This document shows, piece after piece, positions 19,301-27,585 of a DNA stretch of 64,000 bases (position 1 is the first letter of the stretch; each line of letters opens with the position of its first letter). The notes under the pieces were generated by a model. That model did not search any database. It was not told the origin of the DNA and saw nothing but the letters and a program-made list of their open reading frames with translations. Where the stretch lies: the NCBI GenBank assembly GCA_025201845.1, contig MU603933.1:117291-181290 (forward strand), read 5' to 3'. The position numbers and the translations under genes were made by a program. Origin of the DNA: Martensiomyces pterosporus. Taxonomy: Eukaryota > Kickxellomycota > Kickxellomycetes > Kickxellales > Kickxellaceae.

Positions 19301-21373
19301 CATGACGTTATCGCCCGCAATTACTCGCTGCGGTTTGTCGGTCGGTCGGGCGTCTTTGCAGACATGGTCACCGAGGGAGTCTTGCAAATCTACGCCACCC
19401 TTGGGCTCACCACCGCTTGGAGCGACGATAGCACGCTTCAGTCTGAAGCCCAGACGCAGACCAGCCTTGTGCTGTTTGCTGCCAGACTCGAGAGATCCGT
19501 GCCTGCCGAGCTGGCTGATTCGTTCCTAAGGTTCCTGCCCAAGACCACTGCTCTTTGCTACCTGAACGGTCTTGTATCGCTGCGCATGCGCGACTACGCG
19601 AGCGCAGCAGAGCTGTTTGCTAGTGCCGGCGTTGCCTATTCTCAAGTGACCGAGGGCATCCGCAGTGGAGTCGACCTGCAGTATGTTCTGCCCAAGCCCG
19701 TGCTCGAGTCTGGCCATGCGTTTGTCTACTACCAGCATGTGGCCGAGCTATTCGAGGCTGCCAGGCAGCTCCCTGCCGTTAGCCGCTTCTGCCATCTTTC
19801 TCTGCAGTCGCTGCAGGAGGAGAGCGAGCTCGAGGAGAGCGAGATACCGCAGACCTTGCTCAGCGAGCGGAGGCAGAAGCTGTGGTTCAAGATATTCCAT
19901 GCCGAGCTTGAAAGCAGTGCATACGAGGAGGCATATATGGCCATGATGGCCAACCCAGACCAAAAGATGCAGCTCGATTGTCTGCGCCATCTTACGGGCG
20001 TCCTGTGCGAAAGAGACGGCGGAACGGCTATACTCTGCCGGCTGAGCTTCACGGGGCTTCAGGAGGAGGTTGAGCGCAACTTGCTGTTCAAGGCCAGGCA
20101 CAGCGATCCGACCGCAAAGCCCAACTACTACAAGATCCTCTATGCGTTCCACGTGTATCGTGGAAACTACCGCAATGCGGCGTCGGCCATGTACCAGTAT
20201 GCGCGCAGGCTTTCCATGCTGATGCTGTATAGCGGCGATGTTGCCAGCCTTTTGGTCGAGCAGGGGCAGGCGCTGCTTTCGTGCATCAATGGGCTCAGCC
20301 TTGTGGACAAGCAGTATGCGTGGGTTGTCGTTGGCCGGAACCAAAACATCGCTGGCAGCAGTGATGCGGGGTGCAGCACCAAGCGCAAGCGCCGCAGAAT
20401 CGCGATTGGTCGGTATGACGCATCATCGGCAAGCCAGGGCCAGGACATTGACATTGTGGAGCTTGCTGACGTCCGCCGCGAGTACACCCTGTGCATGGCC
20501 CGGATCACGCTGGGCACCACGTTCCAGGAGCTATTCTCGCGCAATGTGCTTCTTGAGCCAGAGGACGTCATTGCACTGTTTGTAAAGACCGGCATGTACG
20601 ACAGCGCCGTGGCGTTTGCAAAGAGATTTGAGCTGAGGCTGGATTATATCTTCACCACGCTGGCGCAGAAATGTCTGGAGCTGTCGGCGACAAAGTCAGC
20701 CAAGACGCAGCGCGAGCAGACGCAGGAGGCCTTTTGGGAGAATGCCTGCATGCAGGAGTCAACAGGCACGCCTGCGGAGCGTGCGTGGCGGCTGCTGCAG
20801 TACTACCTGGATCTTGATGACGCTGAGCGCCAAGGCAGCCAGCAGTACAGGCTGGTTGTTGCGGAGATCATTCTGAAGGCTGAGGGCGATGCTGTGCTTC
20901 CGCCGTGGCTCTCATCGCCATTGCTGCGCAAGTGCCCGCAGGACCTGGTCAGACTGTGCCTGCGAAACGGGTGCATTACAGAGGGAGCCGAGTTCTTGCT
21001 GCACCACATCAATACTCTCTGCAACAAGCCGGCACCCGCCGCGCACGAGGCGTCGGCTGGTGGCAGCAAGAACACGCGTGAGCTCTGGCTCCCGTACCAG
21101 CTTATCGACCAAACAATGGGGATCTTGGACAACGCTGTTGTGAGGTTTGACGAGGCTGTGGCGAAGATCAGGGAGGCCAAGAAGCAGGGCGGGTCGGAGT
21201 CGGAGGTGGCCAAGCTCAAGTCCCTGCTCAAGAGCTATCGCAACAGGCTGCGTGCCCTGGAGCAGCTGAGCGACGATCTGAAGGCGTCGTTTGATCGCTA
21301 CCTGGCGTTTGCTACTAGGGAGAGCCAGGACATTTCGGAGAACCTGTCGTCTGATGCGGTGTTTGTTCGCTAA
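16307..21373 (+). CDS. NUP120: Nucleoporin Nup160/Nup120
   Basis: A 1688-residue, intronless protein, longer than yeast Nup120 (about 1037) and close to or longer than animal Nup160 (about 1430). The start is the ATG of MSTAAGG; the reading frame opens slightly upstream at a non-ATG codon. An N-terminal beta-propeller is indicated by SVTVCSKDGVIYRLSFAS, AVTLSRDRKLRFWSS and the family signature LALCDSTNMVCIVSSNGIAV near residue 700. The remainder is alpha-helical. This protein is an arm of the Y-shaped Nup84/Nup107 scaffold in the nuclear pore (family knowledge). Acidic low-complexity linkers near residue 550-590 separate the propeller blades. A Lys/Arg-rich patch (TKRKRRRIA) near residue 1365 looks like a nuclear localisation signal, which is unusual but not contradictory for a scaffold nucleoporin. 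Confidence 0.87.
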   Translation: MSTAAGGNGDVPESTSAQLQLYQAVPVNLDNLYPYSHSLPFHTVPSPANTTGSSAAGTRLAHHDQLAAHLEGNAKSSLYTLRSQPDTCIQWRLLADRTTLELRPLRWIDNASSGAQGIASEATASVASSWRFASQLLDTVVIADEVTPLGDTHVSVTVCSKDGVIYRLSFASVWAISSDSIDVNACTSWYQVEWCHEAGSRSVPGRLPVIFDGLGSGVLAVGCEDSALVWIQWRQIPDEAHGDLQGFVVETVSSSTGILKSVKDFIPRILRRSDDSSRESEGAPTRLVSFAITQVLDGSVQYAVTLSRDRKLRFWSSSWSSACQHEEQLPLLDPLGNPIPIDPHGPQPPLLEPSVRNCVRVVSHSIGLATHDSEMEAGRDNMFGVLVFVPDEATPYFAFLQVSVDAQSRVSDVRTIMYKVCKATNGASQLMADDELADFQILHHEESVTQLVEGPDGQPAEEEDARPYWTLWALWERAQEPVLTYSHFSLKPEAYGEEEQGLQFEGHPILGERWYTVFSRQHSLRPTNDGSRIKEIEARLAKDSVRQGSGTSDDDHAAAIDGDTDTDGTPEQTSKGSGTANAVQAGEISRAFLDHLFNPVRFDRGVLEHALGLYETSARDRGFDFPAAPYRATASSPQLRQRVAAVVGSFLRVETSRKDGAMLVGDYHRALFTEWMRYSTLCSRIQRVSNTPRSLALCDSTNMVCIVSSNGIAVVQTAGEIEWMHAIAERDPAASVLLSAPEHAVAGSYPALAQGNARTEVARLLSAATYLSTSMSPDGLSALTDEMTLEASGEMLVSYETRAVELFEQHAASSIKPRHVRHAARLLGSCRAPAETMRNLLQALVQSTDIAAPITALDDPQSFKSSASMDGLFAAGFAISNNARFELARDIAVMLICVTYHYEELGGVELQKITSLLASSVKVFSLLAVLQWVSSQSIGACGREAAAEDSGAVDGFLRKFSVLNINKRRDSAGSTDSGPATGASAVAGSANTFVYSLLHDVIARNYSLRFVGRSGVFADMVTEGVLQIYATLGLTTAWSDDSTLQSEAQTQTSLVLFAARLERSVPAELADSFLRFLPKTTALCYLNGLVSLRMRDYASAAELFASAGVAYSQVTEGIRSGVDLQYVLPKPVLESGHAFVYYQHVAELFEAARQLPAVSRFCHLSLQSLQEESELEESEIPQTLLSERRQKLWFKIFHAELESSAYEEAYMAMMANPDQKMQLDCLRHLTGVLCERDGGTAILCRLSFTGLQEEVERNLLFKARHSDPTAKPNYYKILYAFHVYRGNYRNAASAMYQYARRLSMLMLYSGDVASLLVEQGQALLSCINGLSLVDKQYAWVVVGRNQNIAGSSDAGCSTKRKRRRIAIGRYDASSASQGQDIDIVELADVRREYTLCMARITLGTTFQELFSRNVLLEPEDVIALFVKTGMYDSAVAFAKRFELRLDYIFTTLAQKCLELSATKSAKTQREQTQEAFWENACMQESTGTPAERAWRLLQYYLDLDDAERQGSQQYRLVVAEIILKAEGDAVLPPWLSSPLLRKCPQDLVRLCLRNGCITEGAEFLLHHINTLCNKPAPAAHEASAGGSKNTRELWLPYQLIDQTMGILDNAVVRFDEAVAKIREAKKQGGSESEVAKLKSLLKSYRNRLRALEQLSDDLKASFDRYLAFATRESQDISENLSSDAVFVR

Positions 21374-21501
21374 GCGGGGCTTCACGCACTCTTCATTTCT
21401 TTTCTTTTTCTTGCTGGTCTTTACTATATTCAAAAAAATCCCAATTGCTATTTCTTTCACACAGCGATGGAGGCATTGCATGCGGTGCGCCAAAGCTGCG
21501 C
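21374..21501. other. Short convergent 3' region NUP120 / PBA1
   Basis: 128 bases between two facing stop codons, T-rich near 21393-21440. Nothing further seen. Confidence 0.4.
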
Positions 21502-22239
21502 TTACACATAGAGAGAAGTCGACACGTCGTGGCGGATCATGTCAGAATCGGCTGCTGTGCTCTGCTGTCTGCCGCTCCTCGCCGTGCCATCAAATAGCGC
21601 CTCAGCATCCTTTGCGCTGATCAAGCGGCCGGCCAACTGACCGCCGCTGACACGCAGATGGCGGCACGGTACCTTGTATGTCTCAGCGTAGTTCAGGACG
21701 GCCGCTGACAGACCCAAGATCAAAACCGATGCAAGGACCGCCGGCGTGTGGTACGCGTTCGTCGATGCCGCGCCCGCACTCCGCAAGTCCGCGTCCAGCG
21801 TGTCAAGGAGCACGATCCTCTTGGGCTTCAGGTTCTCCATCAGCGCGCGTACCCACCCGTGCTGCAGATGGCTCGGCAGCTCCGTGTTGGCCAGTACGTG
21901 GATGACGGCGCCGTCCGATGGCGCCTTGAGGATGCGGGCTAGCGCATTGCTCGTCTGCAGCGTTGCGCCGATTGGGAACTGCTGCTTCCGGGAAACCGCA
22001 GGGGAGTATATCAGGCCGATCTGCTCGTACTGGGAGTCTTCCAAGCCGCCCTCAGTGGCAGGGGTCGGGAGAAGGCGGATGGCCAGGGTCTCGGCTGCCT
22101 GCACCGCGGGGAGGAAGGAGGGCTTGATGCGCACGACGAAGCGTGGTGCCGGAGGAGAAAGGACGGTGGGCTCGGACAGCGCCTCGTCTTCGCTGTCGCT
22201 GGAGTCGTAGCGCGTTGGTCCCAGGTACTCGAAGCTCAT
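21502..22239 (-). CDS. PBA1: Proteasome assembly chaperone 1 (PAC1/Pba1) homologue
   Basis: A 245-residue, intronless protein starting at MSFEYLGPTRY. After an acidic start (SSDSEDEAL) it has beta strands such as VIHVLANTELPSHLQHGWVRAL and KRIVLLDTLDADL, and a late segment LILGLSAAVLNYAETYKVPC that matches the LPAAVLSYCQVWKIPA block of human PSMG1. The extreme C-terminus is SLYV, a hydrophobic-tyrosine-X (HbYX) motif. HbYX tails are used by Pba1-Pba2 to dock onto the alpha ring of the 20S proteasome during assembly (family knowledge), which is strong support. The partner PAC2 is also in this window. Sequence divergence is high, so the call rests on the late block plus the tail. Confidence 0.72.
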   Translation of the reverse strand: MSFEYLGPTRYDSSDSEDEALSEPTVLSPPAPRFVVRIKPSFLPAVQAAETLAIRLLPTPATEGGLEDSQYEQIGLIYSPAVSRKQQFPIGATLQTSNALARILKAPSDGAVIHVLANTELPSHLQHGWVRALMENLKPKRIVLLDTLDADLRSAGAASTNAYHTPAVLASVLILGLSAAVLNYAETYKVPCRHLRVSGGQLAGRLISAKDAEALFDGTARSGRQQSTAADSDMIRHDVSTSLYV

Positions 22240-22649
22240 TGTCTGCTGCTGAGAATTAAAAGCGTGTATGCCAAACAGCGAGTGAAGTTGCAGGGAGCGA
22301 GGAAAAGAGCGAGGCCGCTGTGCAGAAAATGGTATGGAGGCGATTGCGTGTTCAGCCGGCCTCTGGCGGTGATTGCGTGTGCCCATGGAGGCTGGGCGCC
22401 CAATCACAGGGGGCTCTCCCGAAGGCGCTGTTGCTTCCATCATACGCCAGGCTCACGTGCCGCGGCCTGCTGCTTAAAATCCCTGCTGGCCCTGTTCCTT
22501 CTTGGCGCACACTCCACGTCTCTTCTCTTCTGCTTCGCTTTTATTAAGCTAGGTCCCAATTTCACGTTTTAATTCCCTTGACCTGAGCAGCCAACACAGC
22601 CACGCCTTCCTGAACGGCATCTCTATTCCAGCTGCTGCACTTTTCCACG
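22240..22649. promoter_or_regulatory. Divergent promoter region PBA1 / VAMP7
   Basis: About 410 bases between divergent starts; should hold both promoters. No TATA box or proteasome-type hexamer (GGTGGCAAA) was found by eye. Confidence 0.4.
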
Positions 22650-23318
22650 ATGGCTTCCTCGGGCATAATCTACGCACTTGTTGCCCGCGGGCCAATTATC
22701 CTCGCCGAGCATTCCAACACCACGGGCAACTTCCAGCAGGTGACGCAGGCCATCTTGGAGAAGATCCCGCCGAACGACTCCAAGCTCACATACGTCTACG
22801 ACCGCTACCTGTTCCACTACATCAGCGAGGGCGGCATCGTCTACCTGTGCATGGCAGACGACAAGTTTGGGCGCCGCATCCCCTTTGCTTTCCTCCAGGA
22901 CATGATGGAGCGGTTTGTGTCGGCGTTCACCGACAGCGAGATCGAACATGCGATGGCGTATGGGCTGAACTCGTTCTCCCGCACAATTGCGCGCCAGATG
23001 GATTACTACTCCCGGAACCCCCAGGTGGACCCTCTTAGGCAGGTGCAGGGAGAGATCTCGCAGGTGAAGGATGTCATGGTGCAGAACATCGAGAGGGTTC
23101 TGGAGAGGGGCGACAGGATCGATATCCTGGTTGACAAGACGAACACCCTGAACAACGCGGCGTTTGCGTTCAGGAAGAGGAGCACCGCGCTGAAGAGGCA
23201 GTACTGGTGGCGCAACCAGCGGCTCATGGCCATGGTGGGCTTTGCCTTTGTTGTGTTCGTCTACTTGCTGATCTCGTCGGCCTGCGGCTTCCCCACCTGG
23301 AGCAAGTGCCGCAGCTAG
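22650..23318 (+). CDS. VAMP7: VAMP7-type longin R-SNARE
   Basis: A 222-residue, intronless protein with the full VAMP7 layout. An N-terminal longin domain covers about residues 1-120 (IIYALVARGPIILAEHS at the start). A SNARE coiled coil follows at about 128-188, with the central arginine in QNIERVLERGDRIDILVDKT. A C-terminal membrane anchor (LMAMVGFAFVVFVYLLISSA) is followed by a short tail. VAMP7/Nyv1-like R-SNAREs drive fusion at vacuoles/lysosomes and late endosomes (family knowledge). Unlike Ykt6, it has a membrane span instead of a CAAX lipid anchor. The linker between longin and SNARE is short, as in VAMP7. Convergent with the GST-kappa gene. Confidence 0.9.
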   Translation: MASSGIIYALVARGPIILAEHSNTTGNFQQVTQAILEKIPPNDSKLTYVYDRYLFHYISEGGIVYLCMADDKFGRRIPFAFLQDMMERFVSAFTDSEIEHAMAYGLNSFSRTIARQMDYYSRNPQVDPLRQVQGEISQVKDVMVQNIERVLERGDRIDILVDKTNTLNNAAFAFRKRSTALKRQYWWRNQRLMAMVGFAFVVFVYLLISSACGFPTWSKCRS

Positions 23319-23511
23319 CAGCGCTGCTTCCCCTTCTGACACCCCCGCATCTGTAATCCTCATCTTCATTCCAAGCACGGCTCTCTTTCTCATTGCCGCC
23401 TTTGGCATTGTGCCCTTGGCTGCCACTGCCTTCTTTTTCGCAGCTCCTGTTTTATGTGCCATAGTGTGAATCAGAAAAAGTCTGCAAACCCTCTGTGCCT
23501 GCAGCTGTGCT

Positions 23512-24380
23512 TCAGAGGTTCGCACCTCTTCTCTTTGCGCAAAATCCGGTGAACGCGCCGTCCTTCTGGCACACCTCGTGGTGGTGAACTGCCTCGACAA
23601 GACGGTCGTTGCCCCAGTACATGTCGCCGTCTTCGGTTGTAAACGTGGGTGCGCCAAACACGCCCTCCTCGACCGCGGCATCGCCATTCGCCCTGAAGCC
23701 ATCCTTCACCGCCTGCGCACTGGCCAGCTCAACGGCCCTCTTGCCGTCCGGCACCTGGTGGCCAGCTCAACGGCCCTCTTGCCGTCCGGCACCTGGTCTC
23801 CGTTAGCCTTGCTCTCCCCCACAACAAACCTGTCCCACAGACGGCTCATGACCTCCCGGTCGCCAATGTCCTCGTTGGCGATGAACTCGGCCTCGTACAC
23901 ACGCCACACAAACTCCGAGAGAACCTTGGTTTGCGACGCCTCCAGCTCGCTGGAAACCACGCCCCTCTGCTCCTGGTCCTTGTCAAGGGAGCTGATGTAC
24001 TCAGGACCCTGTGCCAATAGCCAGGTCATCCGCCCGGCCAATGCAGTGTTGCGCGGCCACCCCTTTGGCTGCGCAGTGGGGAACCCCTGGCACCCGAGGA
24101 GGGTGAGTGCGCGGGAGACGTCGTGGAACATGTAGGAGCCCTTGACGGGCACCTGGATGTTGGGCAGGAACTGCTGTCCAACGGCCTTGAACACGGCGCC
24201 GAGGAAGATTGGGCGGTACACAACGCGCACTCCGTCGAGACTCGGGACCTCGCAGCTCGGCAGCCCACGCGACGCAGCGGCAGGAGCTGCCTTCTGCGAA
24301 ATGGCGTGGAAGAGACGCAGCGCTGTGATCATCGAGTACGGTGACGCGTACTCGAACCAAAAGCTGATGGTGCGTGGCAT
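23512..24380 (-). CDS. Glutathione S-transferase kappa, split by a 38-bp tandem duplication
   Basis: DsbA-fold enzyme of the kappa class, expected in mitochondria or peroxisomes (family knowledge). The start is MPRTISFWFEYASPYSM at 24380, with the kappa-class SPYS near the N-terminus. A second reading segment gives VFGAPTFTTEDGDMYWGNDRL, the conserved kappa C-terminal block. The frame between them is interrupted: a 38-bp segment is perfectly duplicated in tandem, shifting the frame by two. Removing exactly 38 bases (complement 23755-23792) restores a continuous 276-residue protein, and that piece starts with GT and ends with AG. So it is either a very short new intron, an assembly or sequencing artefact, or a disabling mutation. 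The C-terminus (ANL) is only a weak PTS1-like signal. Without removal, translation stops shortly after the duplication. Confidence 0.75.
23721..23797 (-). repeat. Perfect 38-bp tandem duplication in GST kappa
   Basis: Copies at 23721-23758 and 23759-23796 are identical; the period is 38, not a multiple of three. On the coding strand the repeated unit carries CAG/GT at its junctions, so one whole copy (complement 23755-23792) is bounded by GT and AG. Confidence 0.95.
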
Positions 24381-24827
24381 GCTGTAGTACTGCTTGAGGG
24401 AAATTGACAAAACACTGGCGGATAGAGGCTAGAGGTGGGCGATAAACAAGCGTGTGGGTTTGCGGAAAATGGCGCGGTTGTGGTGGGAAATTGGAGGTAG
24501 AGCTAGAGATACTGCTTCCGCTGTGGCCGCATTCAACGGGCCAGGGGCACCTCTGCCTCCTTTAAATGGCGTGCTGGAAGTAACGGCCGAGCGCAGCCTG
24601 AGGAGGGGCTCCATCGCTGCTTATGCTGATTAGCAGGTTCCACGTGCCACGGCTGCCCTTTCACACAGCCACACCCACGAGTGGCTCCAGATGCGGTTTC
24701 CTCCTTTCAGGCGCGGGCAAGCTGCTTAATTGCGGCAATCGGCTCGCACAGCGTGCACACAGCCTGTGCTTTGACCGCTTGGCGTGCACATGCACGCTGC
24801 CTGTCAAGGGGGTAATTGTTCTCCCGC
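24381..24827. other. Intergenic: GST kappa promoter and FANCL 3' end
   Basis: No gene supported. Upstream of the GST start (which reads leftward) there is no convincing TATA box. Confidence 0.4.
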
Positions 24828-26455
24828 TTATGAACGGGTAACGGCAATGTTCTGCAGTTCACACGAGGCAGGGAACAGAAAAGACAGACATGCAACGCGA
24901 TTAGTCAGCAAGCAAGGTGTGGCGGACCAGATAGCAGGGCCATTGCCTGTCGGGTGGGCACTTACGCTGCTGCAGTAGGGGCACTTGCCAAAGTAGGTGT
25001 TGTAGCTCTGCCGCGTGTCCTCTTTGGTAGACAGCCACTACACATTCAATGTCAGAACAGGGTTGGCAGGCGTGGTAGTAAACCGCTGGCAACAGGATAG
25101 CACTGCTCTCCCAATCTCACAATGCGCTGCATAAAGACTGGGTGGATTCAGCAACGTACCTGGATCAGACATTTGCGGTGGAATGGCTGGGCACACAGGT
25201 CGTTCGAGCAGAGCTGGTCAGCAGCCTCGCCGTTGCTCTGGAACGAGAAGCAGATGCCGCAGTCCAGCTTGACGTCCTTCTGGTCGAACGTAGACGGCTC
25301 GGGCAGCCTGATCTGTAGAATATCCTCCAGATTGTCCCTGACTCTTCGCTCGCTGCTCCTACATAGCAGCCAATTTTAGAGTGCGCCTTGCGGTACCGAA
25401 AAAGGAGCCCCTTGTTTAAGTGGCTCTGCAGCCGTTTTCAGCGCTGCTTCAATGGCCCAAAGACGAGACTTACCACTGATTGCGGATGGACTTCGCTCTT
25501 GCATTGAGCGGGCTTGCTGCGCTGCTTGGTCCATAAACGACGACCTTTGGGCAGTGTCTGTCTGGGGACACCTCAAACAGCGCTGTTAACAGGTCCCCGG
25601 CAGCTATTCTCCGCCATAGGTCTGAACGCTTAGGGTGTTGCGGCTGCAAGACACACAGCGATGCGTCGACGTCGTCAAGCAGGGCCCATGACTCTGACAA
25701 CTGGCGGCATTTCTACGATTTGAAATAAAAAGCGGGGCTGCATGCTTCAGCCACACACGAAGAGCACTGACTCGAACCGGGGCTGTGTTTGCAGCAGATA
25801 CATGCATACCTTCTTCACTGCCTCGATGTATGTGCTCAGGCCTGCGCCCATCGGGACTGCTTCTTCGTCGATGCTGCTTGCAAAGGTTTCTTTGCCAAAA
25901 TCGGCATATATCTCATGGTCGCGTCCCGCATCGTCGCGTATCTTCAGCGTCATCACTTGCGCCCTTCTGTCGAATGCCTCAACACAGTCCCAGCCCACTA
26001 CGTCGTCACATTGTCTGATGATCTGCGAGTAAAACGGCGAAATGCGCGTCCGGGGTGTGACCGCAAGCCCCTCCTATAAGCAAGAGACCGTGTGTGCAAT
26101 TCTGGAGCGTGTACACCAGTCAGCAGCTCGTGGCTTGCCAAATAGCAAGCATTCCATATCTGCTTATGTTCTTCAAGCCGCTTACCAACGAGTACTTGAG
26201 CTCTCTTACAAATGACAGCGCCGTTGCACACTGCCTGAACCGTGTGTTTAGCTCGTCGCTTTTGTCCTTTAGGAGCTGCTCTATCTCTGGCGTGCTCTTG
26301 ACAGCCTCGATGCAGTAGCGACCCGCAGTCAACCCAGCGTCTATGCGGATATTGACGCACGCTCCATCCACCTCAATGTACCCCTCCGCACGTAGCGGGT
26401 CTAGTGTCTCGGGCAGGAGCAGTGGAAAGCTCTTGAAGAACTCGAAGTGGTCCAT
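24828..26455 (-). CDS. FANCL: FANCL, Fanconi anaemia core E3 ubiquitin ligase (six exons)
   Basis: Spliced model: complement(join(24828..24851, 24966..25037, 25160..25352, 25474..25712, 25810..26022, 26186..26455)), 336 residues, all junctions in frame. Donors are GTAAGC, GTATGC, GTAAGT, GTACGT and GTAAGT, introns about 97-163 nt. The N-terminus has SFPLLLPETLDPLRAEGYIE, matching the CPLLLPQNRSKTVYEGFI start of animal FANCL. A UBC-RWD region follows (VVGWDCVEAFD, LLDDVDASLCVLQPQHPKRS). The C-terminal RING-like domain carries LDCGICFSFQSNG, QLCSNDLCAQPFHRKCL and FGKCPYCSSNIAVTRS, matching the FANCL PHD/RING cysteines. FANCL is the E3 that mono-ubiquitinates FANCD2-FANCI at DNA crosslinks (family knowledge). 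The short last exon ends exactly where human FANCL ends, which supports the splice model. Splice sites are by eye; the last two introns are the least certain. Confidence 0.9.
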
Positions 26456-26739
26456 CCGGATATTCAGAGAAGAGTGCAGATCAAGCAAGTGCATGGCGCA
26501 TAGAGCAAAAACTGTGGCATCCAAGATATGCTCACATCCAAGCATGTCCGCTTCGATCCCCTGTGCACAAATAATCTATGGGTGCGCCACGGCACGCCCG
26601 GTTTGCCAGACAAACCTGCAGATGATGGTGTAGAGAGGTGTGTATGTAGGTTGTGAGACAGCAGAAGCAGAGAGAACAAGAGCAAGAAAAGGACGGGCGT
26701 AGTTTCCAATACCGCGCTGCCGAGCAGCTAAAAGAGCGC
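26456..26739. other. Spacer between MIC10 3' end and FANCL start
   Basis: 284 bases. It must contain the FANCL promoter and the MIC10 terminator (both genes read leftward). Nothing distinctive seen. Confidence 0.35.
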
Positions 26740-27227
26740 TCAGGCGGTGTGCTTGGCCTCTGTGGAAGCGCTGGAGCCGACAGCGGGACGGCCAAGAGTG
26801 CTAACGGAGTCAAAGAGCCTCTGGGCGTCGGCATAAGCGGCGCCAACACCAGCACCGGTGAAGAAAGTAACGGGCCACATCCTCCGCTTGAACAGAAGGG
26901 CAGACGCAACAACGCCGACGCTGAGACCAAGGCCGGTCTTGACAAGGAGGTTGGCAGTAGCCCGGTCAAACTACTGGCAAGCGAAAGCAGCATATGGCCA
27001 CAAAAACCGCCAGAAAGCAAGGTGTTAGTAACAAACGCACAGGTAGGCAGCGGCTGCCATGCAGGGGCGACACCAGCGCTTGGAGACAGGCTGTGTGCAC
27101 CCTGCGCTGGTCGAATCACGGCTGGTCTGTATATTGCCGCTCAGCTCACGCAAAATTCAGTCTCATTTGCGACACTTGCCTTGTCGTTGACAATCTCCTC
27201 GCTGGGAATCCTCTTCTCGACGGCCAT
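26740..27227 (-). CDS. MIC10: MICOS subunit Mic10 (two exons, GC-AG intron)
   Basis: Spliced model complement(join(26740..26970, 27180..27227)), 92 residues. Exon 1 encodes MAVEKRIPSEEIVNDK; exon 2 begins FDRATANLLVKTGLGLSVGV and continues through LLFKRRMWPVTFFTGAGVG and AAYADAQRLF. This matches the Mic10 two-hairpin fold with its two glycine-rich membrane segments and the basic loop between them. Mic10 bends the inner mitochondrial membrane at cristae junctions (family knowledge). The intron (209 nt) has the rare GC donor, AAG/GCAAGT, a perfect match otherwise. It has a strong TTACTAAC branch point and a TAG acceptor. An alternative acceptor three bases upstream would introduce a stop, so the later one is required. 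Small size limits certainty, but the motif order is diagnostic. Confidence 0.85.
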
Positions 27228-27585
27228 TGTGGTGCAGGAAAAATGTGGGGTGGGGGAAGATCGGTGTTGCAGAGATAATTGAAGCAAAGCAAGAAAGAGA
27301 GGAAGGCGCGGCTAAGGCTGCTGGCATTCGGAAGCAGCGACTGCGTTTTTCTCGATATGCACTCAAAACTTCGGCTGGAGATAGCAGAGGCAGCGGCCGC
27401 CAGTGGGGGACGTGTCCCCTTGCGTCCCCCAGAAGATGCGTCCCCAAGCAGGCTCTCTGGGGCGCGGCATGAAAGGCAGACAGCGAGCCCTGCCCCTTGC
27501 AGCGCCTTCTGGTATCTGCTTCTCGCCTCCCCAGCATCTCTGCAAGCACTTCTCATTCGCAGTTTCGCACACATAACACGCCGCA
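27228..27585. promoter_or_regulatory. Divergent promoter region MIC10 / UNC50
   Basis: 358 bases between two divergent starts. Purine-rich near 27240-27310. No TATA box found. Confidence 0.4.

Noticed and set aside
26653..27282. 209-codon open frame on the + strand
   Set aside because: It is the antisense shadow of MIC10, whose spliced protein on the - strand is clearly recognisable.
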